Of a DNA stretch of 64,000 bases, positions 6,847-15,563 are shown piece by piece. The DNA lies in assembly GCF_001425865.1 (NCBI RefSeq), contig NZ_LMDS01000005.1, positions 380,209 through 444,208 of the forward strand. Direction: 5' to 3'. The stretch comes from Rhizobacter sp. Root404. Its GTDB lineage: Bacteria; Pseudomonadota; Gammaproteobacteria; Burkholderiales; Burkholderiaceae_C. Position 1 is the first letter of the stretch; each line of letters begins with the position of its first letter. Both the position numbers and the translations under genes were made by a program. The notes below the pieces were generated by a model, which saw only the letters and a list, made by a program, of their open reading frames with translations, did no database searches and was not told the origin of the DNA.

Positions 6847-8127
6847 ATGAACATGCTCACCTTGCTCATTCAGTCGCTGGTCGCGCTGGGCTTCATTGCC
6901 CGGGCGGCAGGCAAGTTGCTCGGCACCGAGCAGGTCCGTGCCCAGTTCGCCGCGCTGCGACTCGGACGCCCGGCGCGCTGGGCCTTCGGCGGCCTGGAAC
7001 TCGTCGGCGCCATTGCCATGCTGGCCGCCATCGCCCAGCCCTTCCTCGTCTTCTTCGTCGCGGTCTACCTGGTGCTGCTGAGCGTCGCGACGCTGCTGCT
7101 TCAGATCGCTCGCAAACACACGCCAGGAGCTTCCAAAGTCGCGCTCCTGATGGCCGGTGCGGTGATCGCCGCTGCTCTTCAACCCTTGGGCCTGAAGGTC
7201 CTGACCCTGCCCAAGGCCGAAGCCCTGCCGCTGGACCCAGTGGCCTCGGCCCGCACTGTCAAGTCCTATGCCGAAGGTCAGTGGTTCGAGAGTGTGAAGC
7301 TCGGGCCAGATGGCACGGTCTACCTCACTGCCAACACGGGCGAGAACTACGCCACCGGCGACAAGAGCCAGGCGCGGGCACAGGTCATTGCACGATCGCC
7401 GGGAGGCAGCGAGCGCATCTTCTTCGAGCTGCCGCAAGGGTCCACCGCCGGCGTGATCGCGTTTGATGGTGACGGCCGCATGTTCATGACCGGCCAAGGC
7501 AGCCAGCTCGGCGTGTGGCGCTTTACCGCCGATGGCCAGGGTGAGCTCTTCGCGAAACTGCCGCGCGGCTCTTGGCCCAACGGTATCACTGTCGGCCCGG
7601 ACAAGCAGCTCTACGTCGCCGACGCAGCACTGGGCCTAGTCTGGCGCATCGACCCCAATACGGGGGCGGCCGAGCGAGCCATCGAGAGCGACGCACTGCG
7701 TGCCCGCCGATTCATCGCCTTGGCTCCTGGTGCCAACGGCCTGCACTTCTTCGGACGCGACCTGTACGTCACGGTGTCGGACGCAGCCGAGGTACTGAAG
7801 CTCACGCTGGGTCAGGACGGTAAGTTCGGTGCGCTCAGCGTCTTCGCCGCGGGCATCCCGGGCGACGACTTCGCCATCGATGACCAGGGCACGCTGTACA
7901 TCACCACGCACCCGTTCAACACCATCGTGCGCGTCACGCAGAGCGGTCAGCGCACCGTGATCGGCAACGCGACGCAGGGCATCGTTGGCGCGACGGATGT
8001 GGCCTTCGGTGTCATGCCGGGAGATCGCGACACGCTCTACGTCGCGACCGACGGCGGCGCCTTCTCGGGCGACCTCAAGGCGCGGGGGACGCTTCTTGCG
8101 CTCAAGGGATGCAATTGGCCGGGATGA
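6847..8127 (+). CDS. DoxX-like membrane domain fused to SMP-30/gluconolactonase-like beta-propeller
   Basis: 426 residues in two parts. Residues 1-118 hold four hydrophobic helices with the DoxX-like pattern: a first helix ending FIARAAGKLLG, then ELVGAIAMLAAIAQPFLVFF. From about 130 a six-bladed propeller follows, with SMP-30-like repeats such as WFESVKLGPDGTVYLTANTG, PNGITVGPDKQLYVADAALG and DDFAIDDQGTLYITTHPFN. Each domain is common alone; the fusion in one frame, with a clear AGGAG site and no internal stop, is unusual. The propeller would sit on one face of the membrane next to the four-helix domain. Controlled probably by the adjacent MarR. The substrate (lactone, sugar acid or lipid) cannot be told. 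Confidence 0.82.
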   Translation: MNMLTLLIQSLVALGFIARAAGKLLGTEQVRAQFAALRLGRPARWAFGGLELVGAIAMLAAIAQPFLVFFVAVYLVLLSVATLLLQIARKHTPGASKVALLMAGAVIAAALQPLGLKVLTLPKAEALPLDPVASARTVKSYAEGQWFESVKLGPDGTVYLTANTGENYATGDKSQARAQVIARSPGGSERIFFELPQGSTAGVIAFDGDGRMFMTGQGSQLGVWRFTADGQGELFAKLPRGSWPNGITVGPDKQLYVADAALGLVWRIDPNTGAAERAIESDALRARRFIALAPGANGLHFFGRDLYVTVSDAAEVLKLTLGQDGKFGALSVFAAGIPGDDFAIDDQGTLYITTHPFNTIVRVTQSGQRTVIGNATQGIVGATDVAFGVMPGDRDTLYVATDGGAFSGDLKARGTLLALKGCNWPG

Positions 8128-8355
8128 ACGGCCGGTCTTCGAAGCGGTGACCTCAACATCCCGACCCCCAGTTGCCGGTGGACCGCGCGAGAATGATGGC
8201 GGCGAGCCGACGCTGGTCGCCACCTCACCGGTAGCCGTTCGTGCTGGCATCTGCTCACGACTGCACAGCGCAATGCGTCGTCGTGTACGGGGTCGTTGGG
8301 TCTGTGCGATCCTGTCACCCGTGCACCCGCGCCTGCTCGCGCTGCCCATGTGGGC

Positions 8356-9882
8356 TCACAAGACACGCCGAATGAGGTCGGCCGCCCTTTCCGCGATCAT
8401 GATGACCGGAAGGTTTATGTTTCCCGAGGTGATCTGCGGCATCACCGAGGCGTCAACCACGCGCAGGCCGCGCAGCCCGTGCACCCGCAACTCCGCATTC
8501 ACTACGGCATCCTCGCCTGGCCCCATCCGACAGGTCCCCACCGCGTGATAGATACAACTTCCGGTGTTGCGTATGTGGCGTTCCAGAAGGGCATCTGTCG
8601 CCGCGGCGGGACCGGGTGCCAGTTCGCCGTCCAGATGGCGGGCGAGCGGCTCGGCTGCTGCGATTCGCCTTGCCTCGCGCAGCCCCTCGATCTGCAGCGC
8701 GAGGTCTTCGGGCTCCGTCATGTACGCCGGATCGATCAGCGGAGGGTCTAGCGGGTCGACCGAACGCAGGGCGACGCTGCCCCGGCTGAGCGGGCGGCAT
8801 GCTTGAACGGCAATGGCCATGGCCGGAGCCTGCCCGCGCGCCGCGGTCATAACCGGCGCTTGCGGCACGACAAGGAACTGAATGTCGGTTGTGTACACCT
8901 CGCTCGATCGCGCGCTCTTCATGAACAGTCCGGCTTCAACCAAGTTGCTGCTGGGGCGAGCGGGCACAGGCGCCTTCAGTGCCAGCACCAGGGAGGAAGC
9001 CGGGTGGTCACAAAGGTGACGACCGACTGCCGGCAGCGCATGCCTGATGCGGACGCCGTGCGACTGCAGCGCAACCGGGTCACCGATCCCGGACAGCATC
9101 AGCAGCTTCGGGGAGTCGATCGTGCCGGCGCACACCAAGACCTCTTGCATAGCCTCGATCCGTCGTGCCTGCACGCCGTCGAAAATGTCGACACCGACTG
9201 CGCGGTCGCCGTCGAGCACGACGCGCAGAGCCCGCGCTCTGGTGATCACCTGCAGATTCGGGCGCGCCATCGCCGGCCGCAGATAGGCGGCTGCAGTGCT
9301 GCAACGAGCACCGTCGCGGACCGACAGGTGGTACAGACCGGACCCGTCGCGGTACTCGCCGTTGAAATCGGGATTACGACGATGTCCACAAGCCACGGCG
9401 GCATCGATGAATGCATGCGCCATCGGGTTCGGCGTCGTCGGCGCGGTCACCGCGAGAGGCCCGCCCACTCCGTGCAAAGCCGAGGGGCCGAGTACATGGT
9501 CCTCGCAGCGCATGAAGTAGGGCAGCACGTCGCGCCAGCCCCAACCAGGGTTGCCCAGATCGCGCCAGTGGTCGAAGTCGTGCGGGTCGCCGCGGATGAC
9601 GATCATGGCGTTGATGGCGCTCGTCCCTCCCAGGCCCTTGCCGCGCGGGCAGGGGATGCTTCGCAGCGCGTAGCCGCTCTGCATGGTCGTCGCGTAGCCC
9701 CAATTCTCGTCGCGGTCCCAGAGCAGCGGCCACTGGCTCGGCTGTCGCACCACGCTGGAGTCGCCGTCTCCACCGGCCTCGATCAGCGTGACCCGGCAGT
9801 GCGGGTCTTCCGACAGGCGGGCGGCCAGCACGCAGCCAGCGGAACCGGCACCGACGATTACGATGTCCGAGCCATTGGTCAT
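8356..9882 (-). CDS. GMC-family FAD-dependent oxidoreductase (choline/alcohol dehydrogenase type)
   Basis: 508 residues. An N-terminal FAD Rossmann motif (IVIVGAGSAGCVLAARLSED) and the GMC signatures GKGLGGTSAINAM (about 82-94) and GTIDSPKLLMLSGIG are present. The C-terminal catalytic pair is His446 (CIYHAVGTCRMG) and Asn488 (SGNINLPVIM). Expected reaction: FAD-linked oxidation of a primary alcohol to an aldehyde, with electrons passed to a quinone, cytochrome or oxygen. No signal peptide, so cytoplasmic. The 228 bases separating it from the convergent propeller gene contain nothing I recognise. No cytochrome or betaine gene adjoins it, so the substrate is open. Confidence 0.9.
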   Translation of the reverse strand: MTNGSDIVIVGAGSAGCVLAARLSEDPHCRVTLIEAGGDGDSSVVRQPSQWPLLWDRDENWGYATTMQSGYALRSIPCPRGKGLGGTSAINAMIVIRGDPHDFDHWRDLGNPGWGWRDVLPYFMRCEDHVLGPSALHGVGGPLAVTAPTTPNPMAHAFIDAAVACGHRRNPDFNGEYRDGSGLYHLSVRDGARCSTAAAYLRPAMARPNLQVITRARALRVVLDGDRAVGVDIFDGVQARRIEAMQEVLVCAGTIDSPKLLMLSGIGDPVALQSHGVRIRHALPAVGRHLCDHPASSLVLALKAPVPARPSSNLVEAGLFMKSARSSEVYTTDIQFLVVPQAPVMTAARGQAPAMAIAVQACRPLSRGSVALRSVDPLDPPLIDPAYMTEPEDLALQIEGLREARRIAAAEPLARHLDGELAPGPAAATDALLERHIRNTGSCIYHAVGTCRMGPGEDAVVNAELRVHGLRGLRVVDASVMPQITSGNINLPVIMIAERAADLIRRVL

Positions 9883-10306
9883 GAGCCCTCCTCCGCGGCG
9901 CAGTTGCGCGGTGCCGATGTCCGCGTCGCTCTCGCGTGCAGCCCATTGGATACTTCAACGCAGCAGTGGGCAAGTCGGGTCGTTAAAGGGGGGCGAAATC
10001 GCGTAAACCGTGGTTGGGCAAACGGACCCACGGCCCCCGCTTCACCGGCAACGTGATGTTCCATACCGGTCGTTCGTGACCTTCAGGTTATGGCCGCGAA
10101 CAGCCAGTGACTTGGCGCCCTTCGCTGTCTTTTTCAGTCCAGCGAAGTCGAAGGTCAGCTTCTCGTGATCGTGGTCGTCGCGAGTCGACCGTCAGATGAT
10201 CAGTACGTCGAATCGACTGCCGCGAAGCAGTCGTTGGATTTCATCGAACTGCCACATCACGCGGCAATCATGGCGGGTTCTGTCCGACCACACCCGAGGA
10301 GCCCCC
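9883..10306. other. Gene-poor spacer with an unrecognised minus-strand coding scrap
   Basis: No intact gene. On the minus strand between about 10190 and 10045 a short open stretch reads DDHDHEKLTFDFAGLKKTA and then AVRGHNLKVTNDRYGTS. This is protein-like in composition but has no start codon and no family I know. It probably is a remnant. The right end carries CGAGGAG (10294-10300), the ribosome binding site of the esterase gene. Confidence 0.35.
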
Positions 10307-11722
10307 GTGACCCGACCGACCCGACCGCTGTTGATGTCCCTTCTGATCGCCTCGGCTTGTGCCGCGATGAACGCGCGGGCCGGAGTCGACCTGATCGCGA
10401 TCGGCCAGCTCGGCGGGCATGGCAGCGACCTGTCGGCCGCGACCGGCACCCCGCTGGAGAACGGTGCGCCGGGCAATCTGCTCGGTGGGTTGGGCTCGGG
10501 TTTCGCCTACGCCGGCTGCAACAGCTTCGTCGCCCTGCCGGACCGCGGCCCGAACGCGATCGCCTACAAGCCGGCGGTGAGCGACACGGCGTCGTACATC
10601 GATCGTTTCCATGGCCTCGAGATGCAGTTGGCTCCGAGCGCGACCGGTGCGGCCTTGCCTTTCACGCTGACGCCGACCCTGGCGGCCACGACCTTGCTGC
10701 ACAGCGGTCAGCCGCTGGTCTACGGCAGCGGCGTGGCGGCAGGACTGCCCCATGGGGCACCGGCCTTGAACGCGCTGAACCACACCCACTACTTCACCGG
10801 CCGTTCCGACAACTTCGACTCGACACGCCGCTCGACGGACGCTCGCGACGCCCGGCTCGACCCGGAAGGTATCCGGGCCAGCAATGACGGGGAGAGCGTT
10901 TACGTCACGGATGAATACGGGCCCTACGTCTACCGCTTCAACCGCAAGACCGGCCGGCGCACCGCGGTCTATGCGCTGCCGGATGCGTTCGCCGTGACCA
11001 CGCCAAGCGCCGACGGCAATGAGGAGATCGCTGTCAACACCAGCGGCCGCGTGGCCAACAAGGGTATGGAGGGCTTGGCCATCTCACCCGATGGCGCATC
11101 GCTGTTCGGCGTGATGCAGAGTCCGCTGTTGCAGGACGGCGCCACCGACGCTCCCTACACGCGCATCGTGAAGATCGACCTCGAGACCGGTGCGACGATG
11201 CAGTTCGTCTACCCGCTCACCAATATCGGCACGGCGAAGAAGCCGAAGTACCCAACGGTCAGCGAGATCGTCGCCATCAACAGCCACGAGTTCCTCGTTG
11301 ATGAACGCGATGGCAAAGGCCTGGGTGACGGGTCGACTGCCGTGTACAAGATGCTCTATCGCATCGACCTCGCCGGCGCGCTGGATGCGAGCCTGGTGGC
11401 CGGTGCCGGCGCGCTGGCGCCGTATGCGGTGGCCAAGACGCCGTTCCTCGACATCGTGGCCGCGCTCAACGCGCATGGCATTGCGAGCAACGAAATTCCG
11501 GCCAAGCTCGAAGGCATGACCTTCGGCCCCGAAGTGATGATGGGCGGCGTCAAACGACATACGCTTTTCATTGCCAACGACAACGACTTCACTCCCACGG
11601 TCACCGACGGGCTGCACCCGGGCGGCATCGAGAATCCGAATCGATTCTTCGTCTTCGCCGTCGATGCCGTCGACTTGGCCGGCTATGTCCCGCAGGCGTT
11701 CGCGAAGAAGAACTGCCGCTGA
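10307..11722 (+). CDS. Secreted esterase-like activity of phytase family protein
   Basis: 471 residues. The GTG start at 10307 is chosen because GAGGAG lies six bases upstream and the product then opens with a proper signal peptide (LLMSLLIASACAAMNARA). The mature part matches the Phytase-like family (PF13449): GGLGSGFAYAGCNSFVALPD, DPEGIRASNDGESVYVTDEYGP, NKGMEGLAISPDG, and the late EGMTFGPE. These are repeats of a beta-propeller with acidic ligands. Proteins of this family are periplasmic or extracellular and are annotated as esterase-like; hydrolysis of phytate itself is not established. A stem-loop follows the stop. Confidence 0.85.
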   Translation: MTRPTRPLLMSLLIASACAAMNARAGVDLIAIGQLGGHGSDLSAATGTPLENGAPGNLLGGLGSGFAYAGCNSFVALPDRGPNAIAYKPAVSDTASYIDRFHGLEMQLAPSATGAALPFTLTPTLAATTLLHSGQPLVYGSGVAAGLPHGAPALNALNHTHYFTGRSDNFDSTRRSTDARDARLDPEGIRASNDGESVYVTDEYGPYVYRFNRKTGRRTAVYALPDAFAVTTPSADGNEEIAVNTSGRVANKGMEGLAISPDGASLFGVMQSPLLQDGATDAPYTRIVKIDLETGATMQFVYPLTNIGTAKKPKYPTVSEIVAINSHEFLVDERDGKGLGDGSTAVYKMLYRIDLAGALDASLVAGAGALAPYAVAKTPFLDIVAALNAHGIASNEIPAKLEGMTFGPEVMMGGVKRHTLFIANDNDFTPTVTDGLHPGGIENPNRFFVFAVDAVDLAGYVPQAFAKKNCR

Positions 11723-11736
11723 GCGGTTCAAGCCAA

Positions 11737-11761
11737 GCCAGCCCGGTGTGAACGGGTTGGC
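11737..11761 (+). terminator. Stem-loop after the phytase-like gene, possible terminator
   Basis: GCCAGCCCG, seven-base loop, CGGGTTGGC: a nine-pair stem with one G-U pair, starting 15 bases after the stop codon. The following sequence (GTGTTGACTTG) is only partly T-rich, so efficiency is uncertain. Confidence 0.5.
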
Positions 11762-11824
11762 GTGTTGACTTGTGTTCGATCCGACCACGAGGTCTGAGCG
11801 GCGCGTGTTCGATGCGAGACCATC

Positions 11825-11899
11825 ATGGAATCCAGCGGCAACGCTGTTCGGCCCGTGCCGTGGAACAAGGGCAAGATCGTGGGTCAGAAGGCACGAAGG
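11825..11899 (+). pseudogene. Tyrosine-integrase N-terminal scrap
   Basis: The frame starting at ATG 11825 reads VRPVPWNKGKIVGQKAR within its first 25 residues. PWNKGKxxGQK is the stereotyped N-terminus of a family of small tyrosine recombinases/integrases common in proteobacterial accessory DNA. The similarity stops there: the rest is Arg/Ala-rich, and no catalytic Arg, His or Tyr region follows. The frame then runs into the next gene's leader. It is a decayed piece of a mobile element and marks this region as a site of past insertion. Confidence 0.6.
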
Positions 11900-12103
11900 A
11901 CGAAAGAAGCGCTGGCGCGCGCGGCAACCCGCCGCGGCGCAAGAAATTCACGCAAGCGAGCAGTTGGCGCGGACCGCGACGCTTTAGCCGAACGCTCCCT
12001 CCCTCAGAATCCCGGGATGCGCGCCAATTTGCGCGCCGAGTCCAGTGCTGGAGCCTATGACGGTATCCGGCTGACGTTGCAGCATTTGTCGAAGGGGAGG
12101 TCC

Positions 12104-12790
12104 ATGGTCAACCGTTTCGCGCCGATTGCGCTGGCTTGTGCGATGGCGGGCTTCGTTCCCGCAGTGGGCGCCCAACAGCAGACGGCGGCGGGTGCACAGA
12201 AATTCCTGGCCATGCTGGCCAAGGATGGAGCGCTTTATCTTCAGGCCCTCGACAAGACTTCAGGCGCCATGACTGTGGAGGGCACCAAGACTTATACGAA
12301 TCGTTGGCTGAAGAATGGGGTACCGCAAGACGACGGTCCGTATGGGGGCGGTGGCACCGACCCGGCGACTGCGCGGCTGAAGAATCCGCTGAGCGTCATC
12401 AGCGTGGCGAATGTCGACCCCCGTGCCCAGACCAATGACTGCGCGACCCGCATCGAAACCACCACGCAGGAGAAACCCGGGGAAACCGAGGTCAAGGACG
12501 GAACCGCATCGAAGGAGACGTTCTTTGGCTACGACGAGTTGCCCTACCGCGTCACCAAGACGTCGAAATTCGAGGATCCCGCTGTCAAATACGCCGGTCC
12601 CTACTACATCGTCTGGGGCAAGACCGTGACAAGCCGCGGCACCAACGTTATCGCCGCGAATGTGCAGGACCCGAGATTCAATGCGCATCTCCTGTTCGTG
12701 AGCAACAACCCGGAGATGCTGGATCGAGTCGAATATGCGATGAAGTTTCTGATCGCGAGTTGCGACAAGACCGCCTCTACGGGTTTCTGA
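12104..12790 (+). CDS. Secreted protein of unknown function
   Basis: 228 residues. A signal peptide (MVNRFAPIALACAMAGFVPA) is followed by a soluble, beta-rich domain with no motif I recognise. Two cysteines (NDCATRIE and near the C-terminus IASCDK) may form a disulfide in the periplasm. ATG 12104 is chosen because AAGGGGAGG lies just upstream and the signal peptide then starts correctly; the frame is open for 93 further codons, but those include an integrase scrap. Three bases separate its stop from the next gene, so the two secreted proteins are almost certainly one operon. Confidence 0.7.
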   Translation: MVNRFAPIALACAMAGFVPAVGAQQQTAAGAQKFLAMLAKDGALYLQALDKTSGAMTVEGTKTYTNRWLKNGVPQDDGPYGGGGTDPATARLKNPLSVISVANVDPRAQTNDCATRIETTTQEKPGETEVKDGTASKETFFGYDELPYRVTKTSKFEDPAVKYAGPYYIVWGKTVTSRGTNVIAANVQDPRFNAHLLFVSNNPEMLDRVEYAMKFLIASCDKTASTGF

Positions 12791-12793
12791 ACC

Positions 12794-13777
12794 ATGCCCA
12801 CGAACGACCAACACTTCATGTGCGTCGCATTACTGGCGCTGTTATGCCTGCCCGTGGCGTCCGGCGCGCAGACGCCGGTACCGGATAGCGAGGCCTCCGC
12901 GCCGGCTGTGGAGGCGCCGCGCCAGCTGTCCGAACAGGACCTCGCCAAGCTGCGCCGCAGCGTGCAGAGCAGCAAGGTCCGCGCGGTCGAGGAAGCGCGC
13001 CTGGCGGAATTGCGGCGGCAGGAGCAGGCACGTCAGTTTGAAGAGCAACGCCGCCAGTACCAGGCGCAGGCTGCAAGAGCGGCGCAGGAGGACGCGCGCG
13101 CGGAAGCCGAGGAAGAAGCCGACCGATCGCGCCGGGCTGCGAAATTGAATGCATCCAGGGCCGCCAGCGAACGGGCGCTGGCGCAGTCGATGGCGCGGCT
13201 GAATGACACCGCGAACCGCGTTCAGGCCCAGCAGGCCCAGCAGGTCGAACGCCAGCGCGAGCAGGCCGAGGTACAGCAACGCACCGAGCGGCAACGCCAA
13301 GTGAAGTTGATCAACCAGGCCACGCAGCGCCAGGACGAGGAGGCCGCCCGACTGGCCAGACAGCGCCAGCAGTCCGAGCAGGCGCGCGCCGACGCGCAGG
13401 CGGCCGAACGGGCGCAAACGCAGCGCCGGCACGACGAACAGTCGCGCCAGCAGATGGCGGCCGAGCCAGCGCGCCAGCAAGAGAAACCGCAAAGATTGCA
13501 GGCCTCCACCGGCTCGCTAACGTTCGACGAAAAGTCCAGGTCACCAACGTTGCCGGCTGCCGTGCCTGCGACCATGCCCAACGTGGTGCCGCCCTCATCG
13601 CCGACCCGCGCCACACGCATGTTTTTGGGCAAGAGCTGCGCCGATGCCCGCGCAGGCGCCCAGACCTGGGTTGGTAAGAACGGCACGTTTTCGACCGACC
13701 GCGAGGAAGCGAACGGCTACGACGGCTTTTGCCGCTTATGGATTTACGGTTGGAGCGGTTCGTCAGGAGCACAGTGA
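12794..13777 (+). CDS. Secreted Gln/Arg/Ala-rich coiled-coil protein
   Basis: 327 residues. A signal peptide ends near PVASGAQ. Residues about 45-235 are a long charged coiled coil built of repeats such as RQEEQARQFEE-like runs, rich in Gln, Arg, Ala and Glu with almost no Gly or Pro. A Pro-rich linker (about 250-275) precedes a small C-terminal segment with two Cys (GKSCADARAGAQTWVG; YDGFCRLWIYGW). Such architecture spans distances in the envelope, but the family is unknown. It is co-transcribed with the secreted protein just upstream. Codon use is less GC-biased than in housekeeping genes here. Confidence 0.68.
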   Translation: MPTNDQHFMCVALLALLCLPVASGAQTPVPDSEASAPAVEAPRQLSEQDLAKLRRSVQSSKVRAVEEARLAELRRQEQARQFEEQRRQYQAQAARAAQEDARAEAEEEADRSRRAAKLNASRAASERALAQSMARLNDTANRVQAQQAQQVERQREQAEVQQRTERQRQVKLINQATQRQDEEAARLARQRQQSEQARADAQAAERAQTQRRHDEQSRQQMAAEPARQQEKPQRLQASTGSLTFDEKSRSPTLPAAVPATMPNVVPPSSPTRATRMFLGKSCADARAGAQTWVGKNGTFSTDREEANGYDGFCRLWIYGWSGSSGAQ

Positions 13778-14087
13778 CCGGCCAGTCTCGGAAGGCGACA
13801 TTGGACGACAGTTCGATCGCGTTCTGCATGCGCAAGAGCCCCCGCCTCAATGGCGGTCTGTGGATTCCGAAGCTTCAACACCCCAGAATCCGAACGCCTC
13901 GGATCGCACGATCTTTGGTCGCCATACGGATGGCGGCGCGAAAACCTTTTGCCGTAGCGTGCCGAACGCGGACCTTGACGAGCGGCCGCTTGTGGCCAGC
14001 AGGTGACGGTCAGGATTCGTGCGTGACCGATTGCAATCTCTCTCAGGCAGTCCGTCCCAATCGCCGGCTGCGGCAAACAAGAACCGC
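13778..14087. other. Spacer with no recognisable gene
   Basis: About 310 bases between the coiled-coil gene and the 3' end of the efflux operon. Short frames exist but none has a plausible start site or family resemblance. Base composition is lower in GC than the flanking efflux genes. It forms the right edge of the accessory-looking region that begins near 5475. Confidence 0.4.
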
Positions 14088-15563
14088 TCAGTTGGCGCGG
14101 GACTGCCGCTGCGCCGCCCCCTCCCAATCCCCACCTAACGCCTTGATCAAAAACACCGACGTCACCCGCCGCTGGCTCGCCAACTGCGTCGCCTGCCGCT
14201 CCACCCCGAGCAGCGCCTGCTGCGCGTTGATCACGTCGAGGTAGGTCGTCGCGCCGCCTTCGTAGCGGCTGGTCGCCATGTCGAGCACGCGGCGCGAGCT
14301 GGCGACGGCGGCGTTGGCTTGCGCGGTCGCGCGTTCGAGCGCGGCCAGGCCGGTGATGCCGTCCTCGACTTCCTGCATCGCGGTCAGCACCACGCGGCGG
14401 TAGTTGGCCACGGTCGCGTCGTAGCCGGCGGCGGCGAAGTCGACATTCGCGCGGAGGCGCCCGCCGTCGAAGAGCGTCTGCGTCGCCGTCACGCCGAGCG
14501 ACCACAGCAGGCTGGGCGCGTTGAACAGGCTCGCGAGTTCACGGCTGTCCACGCCGAGCGACGGTGCGAGCAGGATGCTCGGGTAGAACGCGGCCCGCGC
14601 GACGCCGATCTGCGCGTTGGCGGCGGCCATCGCGCGCTCGGCTGACGCCACGTCGGGGCGGCGTTCGAGCACGTCGGACGGCACGCCGAGGGCGATGCTC
14701 GGTGCGGCGCCGATGCGCGCTTGCGGGTCTGCATCCGGCGCGAGCGTGAACAGCGGCGCGGGCGTGCCGGTCAGCGTCGCGATCGCGTGCTCGAACGGGT
14801 CGCGCTGGCGGCGCAGCACGTCGACCTGCGTCAGCGTGTTGTCGAGCAGCGCCTGCTGCTGCGCCACGTCGAGGCCGGAGGTCGCGCCGCCGTCGTGGCG
14901 CGCGGTCACGAACTGGAGCGCGCGGCGTTGCAGCGCGATCGAACGGGCGAGCACGTCGAGTTCGGCGTCGAGACCGCGCAGGTTGAAGTACGCGGTGGCG
15001 AGGTCGGCGGTCAGCAGCAGGCGGGTGTTCTCGAGGTCGATCGTCGATTGCTCGGCGCTCGCGCGCACCGCCTCGATCGAGCTCGCGACGCGGCTGGCCA
15101 GGTCGACCTCGTAGTTGACGGTCAGCGCGAGCGCGTAGTCGTCCTGCACGGTCGAGACGTTCGGCGACGCGTAGTTGCTGAGCGGCCGGTTGGCCGAGCT
15201 CTTGAGCCGCTGCACGCGCGCGCCCAGGCCGATCTGCGGGAACAGCCCGGCGGACGCGCCCGCGACCTGCGCGCGTGCCTGCGCGAGCCGCGCGCTGGCG
15301 ATCTGCAGCGTCGCGTTGTTCGCGAGCGCCTGGCGCTGCAGCGCGTCGAGTTCGGCGTCGCCGAAGCGCAGCCACCACGAGCCCTTGGGGGCGGCGTCGG
15401 CCGGCGCGCTCTCGCGCCACGGCGGCTCGATCTTCCAGGCGACCGGCATCGGCGTCGGCGGCGGCTGGTAGGCCGGGCCGGTGGCGCAGCCGGCGAGGGC
15501 GAGGACTAGGGCGATGGCGATGGCGGTCAGCGCGGCGCGCAGGCCGGCGCGCGGCTGCCTCAC
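14088..15563 (-). CDS. RND efflux outer-membrane lipoprotein (NodT/OprM family)
   Basis: 491 residues. The lipoprotein signal has lipobox LALAGC (Cys26). The rest is the TolC-like duplicated helical hairpin: FGDAELDALQRQALANNATL early, PDVLERRPDVASAERAMAAA-like signature (DVLERRPDVASAE) in the middle, and the second repeat TQTLFDGGRLRANVDFA. It forms the trimeric outer-membrane exit duct and periplasmic tunnel of a tripartite pump. The start overlaps the adaptor's stop by four bases, and it is the last gene of the operon permease-adaptor-duct. Confidence 0.95.
   Translation of the reverse strand: MRQPRAGLRAALTAIAIALVLALAGCATGPAYQPPPTPMPVAWKIEPPWRESAPADAAPKGSWWLRFGDAELDALQRQALANNATLQIASARLAQARAQVAGASAGLFPQIGLGARVQRLKSSANRPLSNYASPNVSTVQDDYALALTVNYEVDLASRVASSIEAVRASAEQSTIDLENTRLLLTADLATAYFNLRGLDAELDVLARSIALQRRALQFVTARHDGGATSGLDVAQQQALLDNTLTQVDVLRRQRDPFEHAIATLTGTPAPLFTLAPDADPQARIGAAPSIALGVPSDVLERRPDVASAERAMAAANAQIGVARAAFYPSILLAPSLGVDSRELASLFNAPSLLWSLGVTATQTLFDGGRLRANVDFAAAGYDATVANYRRVVLTAMQEVEDGITGLAALERATAQANAAVASSRRVLDMATSRYEGGATTYLDVINAQQALLGVERQATQLASQRRVTSVFLIKALGGDWEGAAQRQSRAN

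Noticed and set aside
13778..14087. A third secreted gene after the coiled-coil protein
   Set aside because: Frames there lack a start site, a signal peptide and any protein-like run.
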